A stretch of DNA of 64,000 nt from Antrihabitans cavernicola (GTDB taxonomy: Bacteria > Actinomycetota > Actinomycetes > Mycobacteriales > Mycobacteriaceae): NCBI RefSeq assembly GCF_008297975.1, contig NZ_VLNY01000004.1, forward strand, positions 186,001-250,000, given 5' to 3'. Position 1 is the first letter of the stretch, and each line of letters starts with the position of its first letter. The notes under the pieces were generated by a model. The model ran no database searches, was not told where the DNA came from, and saw nothing but the letters and a program-made list of their open reading frames with translations. Shown here piece after piece: positions 30,047 through 37,624 of the stretch. Position numbers and translations under genes: made by a program.

Positions 30047-30799
30047 TCATGCCGTCAAATCGCTCGGGCGCCCATCGAGCTGTGAGCGTGCCAGGTCGTA
30101 CCGATCCAGCAACACGCTCGCGACCAGGTGATGTGAGCCGAGGACGTCTGCGCAGGTCACGTCGGCGTCGGCGGAATTCGCGGCAGCCGCGACCCGGTCG
30201 GTGAGCAATCCGGGCGCCAAGAACCACGGTGCAACGACGATGCGGCGGGCACCGCGCGCTCGCAGCGCGGCAATCGCGTGCTCGACGGAGGGATCGGCAG
30301 TCGCGAAACACAGTTCCGCTCGCCACTCCGTGCCCGCCACGACGGCATCGACCACGCGGCGGGTGCGCAGATTCGCGGCGACGCGGGATGAGCCGACAGC
30401 GGCCACGGCAACGCCGAGACGAGCATCACCGCTGATGGCGCCAGCGTCGATCACCCTGTTCCGCACGATCGTGGGCAGACGCGGATCGGCACCGAGAACG
30501 TCGGCTTGCTGCAGTGCGAGGTGAGGGTGGTCGGCCCGGGCGCGCGCGAGGATGCCCGGTAGGTCGATGCGTGCGTGAAATGCGTTGCCGAGTAGCAGCG
30601 GTGCCACCACGGCGCCGGTGTGCCCCTCGGCGGCGATCGCGTCGATCAACCCGTGCACCGATGGCGCGTTGAGATCGAGAAAGCAGAGTCGTACGTCCAG
30701 GCCCGGTCTGGTTCGCCGAACCTCGTCGACCACCGCAGCCATGACCCTCGCGGAACGAGGGTCGCGGCTGCCGTGTGCGACGGCGATCAACGGAACCAT
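30047..30799 (-). CDS. Sirohydrochlorin chelatase (CbiX-type)
   Basis: Inserts Fe into sirohydrochlorin to make siroheme, the cofactor of SirA encoded in the same operon. 250 residues in two CbiX-like halves: PLIAVAHGSRDPRSARVMAA with VVAPLLLGNAFHARIDLPGI in the first, and LGVAVAAVGSSRVAANLRTR with RRIVVAPWFLAPGLLTDRVA in the second. His in AHGSRD and the LLLGNAFHAR His are the expected metal ligands. Last gene of the sulfur operon, 10 bp after cysN; same location as Rv2393. Confidence 0.88.
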   Translation of the reverse strand: MVPLIAVAHGSRDPRSARVMAAVVDEVRRTRPGLDVRLCFLDLNAPSVHGLIDAIAAEGHTGAVVAPLLLGNAFHARIDLPGILARARADHPHLALQQADVLGADPRLPTIVRNRVIDAGAISGDARLGVAVAAVGSSRVAANLRTRRVVDAVVAGTEWRAELCFATADPSVEHAIAALRARGARRIVVAPWFLAPGLLTDRVAAAANSADADVTCADVLGSHHLVASVLLDRYDLARSQLDGRPSDLTA

Positions 30800-30809
30800 G
30801 AATGCGGTC

Positions 30810-32135
30810 CTAGGCCGACTTGCCGACCTCGACGGAGCTCAAGACATCTCCGACCAGCCCGGCCGCGAGGGTGTTGCCGCCCGCCGGGTCGATCAGCAGG
30901 AAGCTGCCCGTGTGGCGATTGACGGCGTAGTCGTCGGCAACGATCGGCTCGGCGACACGGATCGAGATCCGGCCGATGTCGTTGAGCTCCAACGTTTCCG
31001 GGTCCGGATCCGACGAGAGGTTCTGCTCGTCGAATCGGTCGACCAGGGTTCCGACGATGGCCTGCGTGGTCTTGGTGCCGTGCTTGAGTAGCACTCGAGC
31101 GCCTGGTCGCAGACCCTTCTCGGCCAGCCAGCACACGGTCGCATCGAACTCGCCGATCGGTTCGGGCGCATCCGCGGGGGAGGCGATGGTGTCGCCGCGG
31201 GAAATGTCGACCTCATCGGCAAGGATCAGCGTGACGCTGCGACCGACCTGTGCCGAATCGAGTTCGCCGTCCGGTGTGTCGACCCGCTCGACCGTGGTGC
31301 GGATGCCGGACGGCAACACGACCACCTCGTCGCCGGGCGAAACGCTGCCTGCGGCGACCTGGCCGGCGTAGCCGCGGTAGTCGGGGTACTCGGCGGTACG
31401 AGGGCGGATCACATACTGCACGGGGAATCGTAGGCCCAACGAGTGGCGACCCGCGCTGTCCGCGTCCACCGGAACGGACTCGAGGTGCTCGATCAGGGAG
31501 GGGCCCGTGTAGTACGGAGTGTTCTCGGAACGGCTCGCCACGTTGTCACCGTGCAGGGCGGAGACGGGGATCTCGGTGACGTCTTCGGTCGACCAACCGA
31601 GAGTGCTTGTGAGTGAATTGAATTCGGCCGAGATCTGAGCGAACACCGTTGCCGGATCCTCGACCAGATCGATCTTGTTCACGGCAAGCACCAGCTTGGG
31701 CACTCCGAGCAACGCCAGAACGGCTGCGTGCCTACGCGTCTGCTCGATCACACCCTTGCGTGCGTCCACAAGCAGAATCACCAACTGTGCCGTTGATGCG
31801 CCGGACACGGTGTTGCGGGTGTACTGCACGTGTCCCGGGGTGTCTGCTAACACGAAAGACCGAGTGGGCGTTGCGAAATAGCGGTACGCGACGTCGATGG
31901 TGATGCCCTGCTCGCGTTCGGCGCGAAGGCCGTCGACCAGTAGAGAGAGATCCGGTGTGGACAATCCCTTGTCGACCGATGCGCGGGTCACCGCGTCGAT
32001 CTGATCGGCGAGAACGGACTTGGTGTCGTAGAGCAACCGGCCCACCAGTGTGGACTTGCCGTCGTCGACGCTGCCGGCAGTGGCAAGTCTCAACAGGTCG
32101 GGCTGATGCTCGCTTCGCGGGCTTCGCTCGTGCAT
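30810..32135 (-). CDS. cysN: Sulfate adenylyltransferase subunit 1 (GTPase), without APS kinase
   Basis: GTPase subunit that drives ATP sulfurylase. 441 residues with G1 TAGSVDDGKSTLVGRLL, the G2 region EREQGITIDVAYRYFATPTR, G3 LADTPGHVQYTRN and G4 VNKIDLV, then beta-barrel domains. The M. tuberculosis protein is a CysN-CysC fusion of about 614 residues; here the C-terminal APS kinase is absent. ATG at 32135, one base after the cysD stop, with GAGAGGG upstream. The first 12 residues (MHERSPRSEHQP) lie in a near-palindromic repeat and look like an added N-terminus before the conserved LLRLATAG. Confidence 0.93.
   Translation of the reverse strand: MHERSPRSEHQPDLLRLATAGSVDDGKSTLVGRLLYDTKSVLADQIDAVTRASVDKGLSTPDLSLLVDGLRAEREQGITIDVAYRYFATPTRSFVLADTPGHVQYTRNTVSGASTAQLVILLVDARKGVIEQTRRHAAVLALLGVPKLVLAVNKIDLVEDPATVFAQISAEFNSLTSTLGWSTEDVTEIPVSALHGDNVASRSENTPYYTGPSLIEHLESVPVDADSAGRHSLGLRFPVQYVIRPRTAEYPDYRGYAGQVAAGSVSPGDEVVVLPSGIRTTVERVDTPDGELDSAQVGRSVTLILADEVDISRGDTIASPADAPEPIGEFDATVCWLAEKGLRPGARVLLKHGTKTTQAIVGTLVDRFDEQNLSSDPDPETLELNDIGRISIRVAEPIVADDYAVNRHTGSFLLIDPAGGNTLAAGLVGDVLSSVEVGKSA
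32106..32135. repeat. Near-palindromic element at the start of cysN
   Basis: 30 bp reading ATGCTCGCTTCGCGGG then CTTCGCTCGTGCAT, an imperfect inverted repeat built of CGCTTCG/GCTTCGC units. It covers the first codons of cysN and adds residues not found in related CysN proteins. Such GCGAAGC-rich palindromes look like a dispersed short repeat that has entered a coding end. Confidence 0.45.
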
Positions 32136-32136
32136 A

Positions 32137-33156
32137 TCAGAAGTAGCCCTCTCGCTTACGGTCTTCCATCGCTGCTTCGGATACCCGGTCGTCGCCACGA
32201 GTGGCGCCGCGCTCGGTGAGTCGGGATGCGGCGACCTCGGCGAGGATCGCCTCGTTGTCCGCGGCTTCGGAGAGCACGGCACCGGTGGTGGAACCGTCGC
32301 CGACGGTGCGGTAGCGCACCGAAAGCTCTTGCAGCTCTTCGTTTTCACTCGGCCCGCCCCACACGCCGGGCGTCATCCACATGCCGTCACGCTGATAGAC
32401 GGGACGCTGGTGGGCGTAGTAGATGCTGGCCAATGCCACGTTCTCGCGGGCGATGTAGCGCCAGATGTCCAGCTCGGTGAAGTTGCTCAACGGGAACACG
32501 CGAACCTGCTCGCCGGGGGAGTGCTTGCCGTTGTAGAGGTTCCACAGCTCGGGGCGCTGCCGCTTGGGGTCCCACTGACCGAATGCGTTGCGCAGCGAGA
32601 AGATTCGCTCCTTGGCGCGTGCTCGCTCCTCGTCGCGGCGGGCGCCGCCGAAGACCGCGTCGAAGCGGTTTTCGGTGATCGCGTCGAGAAGGGGCACGGT
32701 CTGCAACGGGTTGCGGATGCCGTCAGGGCGCTCGGTGAGCCGCCCGTCGGCGATGTAATCCTCCACGCTGGCGACATGCAGACGCAGGTTGTAGCGCTCG
32801 ACGATCTCGTCGCGGAACGCCAGCACCTCGGGGAGGTTGTGCCCGGTGTCCACATGCAGGAGTGCGAACGGCAGGGGTGCGGGCCAGAACGCCTTGAGCG
32901 CCAGATGCAGCAGCACCGTCGAGTCCTTACCGCCCGAGAACAGGATCACCGGGCGCTCGAATTCGCCTGCGACCTCACGGAAGATGTGGATCGCTTCGGA
33001 TTCGAGGGCGGCGAGCGTGTCGAAGCCAGGCGCGGAGCCTGCGGAGTGCCCGTTGTCAGGCGCGGAGCCTGCGGAGTGCCCGTTGTCAGGCGCGGAGCCT
33101 GCGGAGTGCCCGTTCGGTACAGACAGGTTCGGCATCGTACTGATTTGAGCGGTCAT
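32137..33156 (-). CDS. cysD: Sulfate adenylyltransferase subunit 2
   Basis: Forms APS from ATP and sulfate together with CysN. The PP-loop ATP pyrophosphatase motif is PVILFSGGKDSTVLLHLAL; also seen are HVDTGHNLPEVLAFRDE, FDAVFGGARRDEERARAKER and NFTELDIWRYIARENVALAS. At 339 residues it is about 35 longer than usual because the N-terminus contains three copies of NGHSAGSAPD, encoded by a 30-bp tandem repeat. ATG at 33156 overlaps the cysH stop (ATGA). Confidence 0.94.
   Translation of the reverse strand: MTAQISTMPNLSVPNGHSAGSAPDNGHSAGSAPDNGHSAGSAPGFDTLAALESEAIHIFREVAGEFERPVILFSGGKDSTVLLHLALKAFWPAPLPFALLHVDTGHNLPEVLAFRDEIVERYNLRLHVASVEDYIADGRLTERPDGIRNPLQTVPLLDAITENRFDAVFGGARRDEERARAKERIFSLRNAFGQWDPKRQRPELWNLYNGKHSPGEQVRVFPLSNFTELDIWRYIARENVALASIYYAHQRPVYQRDGMWMTPGVWGGPSENEELQELSVRYRTVGDGSTTGAVLSEAADNEAILAEVAASRLTERGATRGDDRVSEAAMEDRKREGYF
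33027..33114. repeat. Tandem 30-bp repeat (3 copies) inside cysD
   Basis: Unit CAGGCGCGGAGCCTGCGGAG followed by TGCCCGTTGT, at 33027-33056, 33057-33086 and 33087-33114 (last copy two bases short). Copies are identical, so the expansion is recent. It keeps the frame and encodes NGHSAGSAPD three times in the non-conserved N-terminus of CysD. Confidence 0.93.
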
Positions 33157-33869
33157 GAGCTGTGCAACCCACATTCGGTCTTGGCGAGGCCGGCCCAGCG
33201 GCCACTTCGCGGATCGGCTCCAGGGGCGGGCTTGGCCGTGCACGGCGCACACCCGATGGACGGATAGCCCTCGTCGACAAGCGGATTCACCAAGATGGAG
33301 TGCTTCTCGATGTATTCCTGCATCTCATCGTCCGTCCACGCCGCGATCGGGTTGATCTTGACGAGGCCGAACGAGTCGTCGAACGAAATCAGTGGCGCGT
33401 TGGCGCGGGTCGGCGATTCGACGCGGCGAATGCCGGTGACCCACGCGTCGTAATTGCGCAAAGTGTTCTGCAGCGGAACGACTTTGCGGAGGAAGCAGCA
33501 CCGACCGGGATCGCGGGCGAACAGGTCCTTGCCCTCCGCGACATCCTGCTCTGCGACACTGGCTTCGGCCTTTGCGTTGACGACGTTGACGCCGTACACC
33601 GCCTCCACCGCGTCACGCGTGCCGATGGTCTCGGCGAAGTGATAGCCGGTGTCCAGGAACAGCACGTCCACGCCGGGGTGTACTTGCGCGCCGAGGTGAA
33701 CAAGGACGCCGTCCTGCATGTTCGACGCCACCGTGAAGTTGGTACCGAAGTTGTCTTCGGTCCACTGCAGCAATTCCAGGGCCGATGCGCCGTCGAGTTC
33801 GGCGGCGCCCTTCGCCGCGAGATCACGCAGCTCTACCTCGGACTTGGTGCGGGTGTGAGTCACTGTCAT
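33153..33869 (-). CDS. cysH: Assimilatory APS reductase (Fe-S type)
   Basis: Reduces adenylyl sulfate to sulfite with thioredoxin. 238 residues. The four cluster ligands of the APS-type enzyme are present as RCCFLRK and IGCAPCTA, and the catalytic Cys is in the C-terminal ECGLH. Other marks are DVLFLDTGYHFAET and NPIAAWTDDEMQEYIEKH. The cysteine pairs, absent from PAPS-specific enzymes, together with the missing APS kinase, show that the substrate is APS. ATG overlaps the sirA stop by 4 bp. Confidence 0.93.
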   Translation of the reverse strand: MTVTHTRTKSEVELRDLAAKGAAELDGASALELLQWTEDNFGTNFTVASNMQDGVLVHLGAQVHPGVDVLFLDTGYHFAETIGTRDAVEAVYGVNVVNAKAEASVAEQDVAEGKDLFARDPGRCCFLRKVVPLQNTLRNYDAWVTGIRRVESPTRANAPLISFDDSFGLVKINPIAAWTDDEMQEYIEKHSILVNPLVDEGYPSIGCAPCTAKPAPGADPRSGRWAGLAKTECGLHSS

Positions 33870-35653
33870 CGCAAATCATCCTCGTCAGCTCGGACGGCCC
33901 ACTGTGCGAACCGCTCGCCTTCGTTCTTGTTCTTGATGAAGTTGCGCACAACCCGATCGATGTAGTCGCCGAGCTCCGGGCTGGTCACCTTGTGCTGCCG
34001 CAGCTTTCGACCGAAGGCGCTGTCGAAGCCGAGGCTGCCTCCTAGGTGAACCTGGAAGCCCTCCACTACATTCCCCTCGTCGTCGTCCATCAACTGACCC
34101 TTGAAGCCGATGTCGGCTACCTGGGACCGAGCGCACGAGTTGGGGCAACCGTTGATGTTGATGGTCACCGGCACGTCCAGCTGATCGTTGAGATCTGCCA
34201 GCCGCTGCTCCAGCTCCGGCACCAAAACCTGTGAGCGCTTGCGGGTTTCGGCGAACGACAGCTTGCAGAACTCGATGCCGGAGCAGGCCATCAGGTTCTT
34301 GCGCCAATGCGACGGGCGCGCAGGCAGATTGATCGCGTCCAGGTCGGCGATCAGGTCGTCGAGCTTGTCGTCGGGGACGTCGAGCACGATCAGCTTCTGG
34401 TACGGCGTGAAGCGGATCCGATCGGAGCCCGCTTTCTCGGCGATGTCGGCGACCTTGCTCAGGATGGTGCCGGACACGCGGCCCGCGATCGGGGCGACGC
34501 CGACGGCATTGAGGCCGTTCTTCAGCTTCTGCACACCGACGTGATCGATCGGGCGGGTGATCTGCTCGGGCGCGGGTCCGTCGATCAGTTTCCGCTTCAG
34601 GTATTCGGTTTCGAGAACCTCGCGGAACTTCTCGATGCCCCAGTCCTTGATCAGGAACTTCAGCCGCGCCTTCGACCGCAACCTGCGGTAGCCGTAGTCA
34701 CGGAAGATGGAGACGACGCCTTCCCAGACGTCGGGAACCTCGTCGAGCGGAATCCACACGCCGACACGCTTGGCAAGCATCGGGTTGGTGGACAGACCGC
34801 CGCCGACCCACAGGTCGAGGCCGGGGCCGTGCTCGGGGTGGTTCACGCCGATGAAGGCGACGTCGTTGATCTCGTGGACCACGTCCTGCTGGCCCGAGAT
34901 CGCGGTCTTGAACTTGCGCGGCAGGTTGGAGTATTCCTTCTTGCCGACGTAGCGCTTCACGATCTCGTCGATGGCCGGAGTGGGGTCGATGATCTCGTCG
35001 AGCGATTCACCCGCCAACGGCGATCCGAGGACCACGCGCGGGCAATCGCCGCACGCCTGAGTGGTCTTGAGGCCGACGCCTTCGATTCGCTTCCAGATCT
35101 CGGGGACGTTCTCCACCTCGATCCAGTGGAACTGGACGTTCTCGCGGTCCGAGATGTCCGCGGTATCGCGGCCGAATTCGGTGGAGATACCGCCGAGCGT
35201 GCGGAGCTGCGCAACGTTCAGTGCTCCGGCATCGCAGCGGATGCGCATCATGAAGTACTTGGCTTCGAGTAGATCGATGTTCTCGTCGCCGGTCCAGGTG
35301 CCGTCGTAGCCCTGCTCACGCTGGGTGTAAAGCCCCCACCAGCGCATCCGGCCGCGCAGATCGCCCTTGTCGATGCTGTCGAAGCCACCCTTGGCGTAGA
35401 TGTTCTCGATGCGCGCGCGCACGTTGAGTGGGTGATCGTCCTTCTTCGCCTGCTCGTTGGCGTTGAGCGGCTCGCGGTAGCCGAGTGCCCACTGGCCCTC
35501 AGCCTTGCGCTTGACGGGCCGGGCGACGCGCTCGCGAGGGGCGACATCGGCGCGGGTTGCCGCTGTCTTGTGTGCCGCGCGTACGCGAGCCGAGGGCTCG
35601 GCGTGGGCACGGGTGTGACGCTCTGTCGGACCGGCGTCGGGTGTCGACGTCAT
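33866..35653 (-). CDS. sirA: Ferredoxin-dependent sulfite reductase (siroheme, 4Fe-4S)
   Basis: Six-electron reduction of sulfite to sulfide. 595 residues of the nitrite/sulfite reductase family. The cluster and siroheme cysteines are CSGIEFC (C-X5-C) and CPNSC (C-X3-C) within NLMACSGIEFCKLSFAETRK and INGCPNSCARSQ. The N-terminal 55 residues are basic and variable. Nitrite reductases share this fold, but operon partners cysH, cysD, cysN and the chelatase make sulfite the natural substrate. First structural gene of the operon; ATG with AGGAG nine bases upstream, preceded by a Cys leader peptide. Confidence 0.94.
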   Translation of the reverse strand: MTSTPDAGPTERHTRAHAEPSARVRAAHKTAATRADVAPRERVARPVKRKAEGQWALGYREPLNANEQAKKDDHPLNVRARIENIYAKGGFDSIDKGDLRGRMRWWGLYTQREQGYDGTWTGDENIDLLEAKYFMMRIRCDAGALNVAQLRTLGGISTEFGRDTADISDRENVQFHWIEVENVPEIWKRIEGVGLKTTQACGDCPRVVLGSPLAGESLDEIIDPTPAIDEIVKRYVGKKEYSNLPRKFKTAISGQQDVVHEINDVAFIGVNHPEHGPGLDLWVGGGLSTNPMLAKRVGVWIPLDEVPDVWEGVVSIFRDYGYRRLRSKARLKFLIKDWGIEKFREVLETEYLKRKLIDGPAPEQITRPIDHVGVQKLKNGLNAVGVAPIAGRVSGTILSKVADIAEKAGSDRIRFTPYQKLIVLDVPDDKLDDLIADLDAINLPARPSHWRKNLMACSGIEFCKLSFAETRKRSQVLVPELEQRLADLNDQLDVPVTININGCPNSCARSQVADIGFKGQLMDDDEGNVVEGFQVHLGGSLGFDSAFGRKLRQHKVTSPELGDYIDRVVRNFIKNKNEGERFAQWAVRADEDDLR

Positions 35654-35769
35654 GGAGATGGCTCCTGAAATTCGAGGTCGCCTGTGCGGTGGTGCGCGAC
35701 GGGCTGGTCACGCTTGTTTCACCGCAGCCGGCGGGGGTTCGGCGTGGAACTCGAGAATTGCTGGCTGAA

Positions 35770-35862
35770 CTACCGGGGGCTGCCGGGCAGACAACACGAG
35801 CTACAGACACGCTTGAGGTCGACGTGGCGACGCGCCACAAGTCGCACTCCGGGTCCGGTCAT
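35770..35862 (-). CDS. Cysteine-rich leader peptide upstream of sirA
   Basis: 30-residue ORF: MTGPGVRLVARRHVDLKRV, then CSSCCLPGSPR-stop, with three Cys codons in a five-codon window. The RRHVDLxR motif followed by cysteines is the hallmark of actinobacterial sulfur leader peptides; in M. smegmatis the leader before sirA (Ms4527A, from memory) acts as a cysteine-responsive attenuator. It ends 116 bp before sirA. Ribosome stalling at the Cys codons when cysteine is scarce would allow expression of the sulfur operon. Confidence 0.88.
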   Translation of the reverse strand: MTGPGVRLVARRHVDLKRVCSSCCLPGSPR

Positions 35863-35875
35863 GGCCCCTATTGTG
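35863..35875 (-). promoter_or_regulatory. -10 element of the sirA leader, leaderless start
   Basis: CACAAT (minus strand, 35875 to 35870) matches four of six bases of the -10 consensus and is separated by exactly seven bases from the leader ATG at 35862. The transcript would therefore start at the A of the start codon. The same spacing is seen at the subI leader. Confidence 0.55.
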
Positions 35876-35978
35876 CCACGTCAGATCGGTCCGTCCGACC
35901 GCACGAACCTATTTCCCTCGATTTCGGGGGAAATGCCCAGGTGGTGGGAAGGCTGTCGAGTTGCGGGAGACTGGAGTG

Positions 35979-37172
35979 ATGACCGGGCTGGTGGAGAGTG
36001 AACAACTCGAACGTGCGCTCCTCGCGCGACCTCGCAACTCGGCAGCACCGTTCGGCATCTACGTTCACGTGCCGTTCTGTGCGACACGCTGCGGCTATTG
36101 CGACTTCAACACCTACACGGCCGGTGAACTCGGCACGTCGGCGTCGCCACAGTCCTGGTTGGAAGGTTTGCGGTGCGAATTGGACCAGGCTGCGCGGTTG
36201 TTCGGCGACGCACCCGCCGCGGACACGGTTTTCGTCGGGGGCGGCACGCCGTCGTTGCTGGGCGGTGACGGCCTTGCCGAGGTGCTGGACGCGGTTCGTG
36301 GCACTTTCGGGCTCTCCGGTGGGGCGGAAGTGACCACCGAGTCGAATCCGGAGTCGACGTCTCCGCAGTTCTTCGATCGAATACGTGATTCCGGCTACAC
36401 CCGGGTGTCGTTGGGTATGCAGTCGGCGGCGGCGCACGTATTGAAGGTGCTCGATAGGACGCACACGCCGGGCCGCGCGGTCGCGGCCGCCAAGGAGGCT
36501 CGAGCGGCAGGTTTCGAGCACGTCAACCTGGACCTGATCTACGGAACCCCCGGCGAACGGGACAGTGATCTCGATGCGTCGCTGGATGCGGTGCTCGCTG
36601 CCGGCGTCGACCATGTCTCCGCCTATGCGTTGATCGTCGAGGACGGTACGGCGCTGGCTCGCCGGGTGCGGCGAGGTGAACTGCCCGCCCCCGACGACGA
36701 CGTTCTCGCGTCGCGCTACGAACGCATCGACTCGGCGCTGGCGGCAGCGGGACTGAGTTGGTACGAGGTGTCGAACTGGGCCGCCGACGCGGACGCGGTG
36801 TGCAAGCACAACATCGGCTACTGGGACGGCGGCGACTGGTGGGGTGCCGGACCTGGAGCGCACAGCCACGTGGCCGGCGTGCGCTGGTGGAACGTCAAGC
36901 ATCCGGCCCGTTACGCGGAAACCCTTGCAGCGGGACAACTTCCGGTTGGCGGTTCGGAGGTGTTGACCGGCGCGGAACAGCACATGGAGCGAGTGATGCT
37001 GACGACGAGGCTGCGCAGCGGGCTGCCGCTCGATGCGCTGGATTCCGACGAGCGGGCAGCCGCCGACGCCGTGGTCGAGCGCGGTTTGCTGAGGCAGGCC
37101 GGGGAGCGGTTGATCTTGACCGATCGGGGCCGGTTGCTGGCCGACGGCGTCATCCGTGACGTGTTGCGCTGA
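35979..37172 (+). CDS. hemW: Heme chaperone HemW (radical SAM, formerly HemN-like)
   Basis: 397-residue radical-SAM protein that binds heme and delivers it to respiratory enzymes; it is not a true coproporphyrinogen oxidase. The cluster motif C-X3-C-X2-C is in HVPFCATRCGYCDFNTY. The HemW mark HNIGYW is present (CKHNIGYWDGG), and GGGTPSLLGGDGLAEVLDAV follows the cluster. ATG at 35979 follows GGGAG/GGAG; an earlier in-frame start would run back into the sirA leader promoter. Divergent from the sulfur operon. Confidence 0.92.
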   Translation: MTGLVESEQLERALLARPRNSAAPFGIYVHVPFCATRCGYCDFNTYTAGELGTSASPQSWLEGLRCELDQAARLFGDAPAADTVFVGGGTPSLLGGDGLAEVLDAVRGTFGLSGGAEVTTESNPESTSPQFFDRIRDSGYTRVSLGMQSAAAHVLKVLDRTHTPGRAVAAAKEARAAGFEHVNLDLIYGTPGERDSDLDASLDAVLAAGVDHVSAYALIVEDGTALARRVRRGELPAPDDDVLASRYERIDSALAAAGLSWYEVSNWAADADAVCKHNIGYWDGGDWWGAGPGAHSHVAGVRWWNVKHPARYAETLAAGQLPVGGSEVLTGAEQHMERVMLTTRLRSGLPLDALDSDERAAADAVVERGLLRQAGERLILTDRGRLLADGVIRDVLR

Positions 37173-37187
37173 CGCTCATCTCACCGC

Positions 37188-37484
37188 TCAGGCTTCGAGT
37201 TCGAGCACCCTTGCGTGTAGGACCAGGCGATTTCGCAGTGCTGCGCGCACGGCGCGGTGGAGGCCATCTTCCAGGTAGATCACGCCTCGCCAGCGGACTG
37301 CATGCGGAAAGAGGTCGCCGTAGAAGGTGGAATCTTCCGACAGCAAGCGGTCGAGGGCCAGGACTCGGGTGGTGGTGACGATCTCGTCCAGTCGTACCTG
37401 GCGGGGCGGAATTTGCGACCACTCTCGGATCGACAGTCCGTGATCGGGGTAGGGCTTGCCGTCCATGGTCCCTTTGAAGATCAT
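37188..37484 (-). CDS. Small ParB/sulfiredoxin-like protein
   Basis: 98 residues. The segment RWRGVIYLEDGLHRAVRAAL carries the DGxHR-x-x-A-A pattern of the ParB/Srx nucleotide-binding fold, preceded by PPRQVRLDEIVTTTRVLAL, which fits the strand-helix part of that fold. It is too short to be a partition protein. ATG at 37484 is preceded by a purine-rich stretch. Convergent with hemW (15 bp between stops). Conserved hypothetical proteins of this size occur near hrcA in mycolata; the function is unknown. Confidence 0.72.
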   Translation of the reverse strand: MIFKGTMDGKPYPDHGLSIREWSQIPPRQVRLDEIVTTTRVLALDRLLSEDSTFYGDLFPHAVRWRGVIYLEDGLHRAVRAALRNRLVLHARVLELEA

Positions 37485-37624
37485 GCGGTGCCCTCGAGGA
37501 TCATGGCGACAGCCTATGTCGTCGGGCGGCCGAAGCGGTTGTACCCACTAGACTGGATAGTTGCGGGCTATGTGAATCACCTCGACCGACGAGGATCTGC
37601 CCAGGTGACGGGAGGTGACCTTCG

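Noticed and set aside
29891-30085. A 64-codon plus-strand ORF in the AT-rich region
   Set aside because: No ribosome site, no recognisable pattern, and it runs into the end of the chelatase gene on the other strand.
33027-33114. Possible CRISPR array
   Set aside because: The three 30-bp units are directly adjacent without spacers and keep the cysD reading frame, so this is a tandem coding repeat.
33866-35653. Assignment as nitrite reductase
   Set aside because: The family is shared, but the operon (cysH, cysD, cysN, siroheme chelatase) and the cysteine leader point to sulfite reduction.
35979-37172. Assignment as oxygen-independent coproporphyrinogen III oxidase (HemN)
   Set aside because: The HNIGYW motif and overall pattern fit HemW, the heme chaperone; the older name is misleading.
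37485-37624. CIRCE element upstream of hrcA
   Set aside because: No TTAGCACTC-N9-GAGTGCTAA-like repeat is present in the interval.
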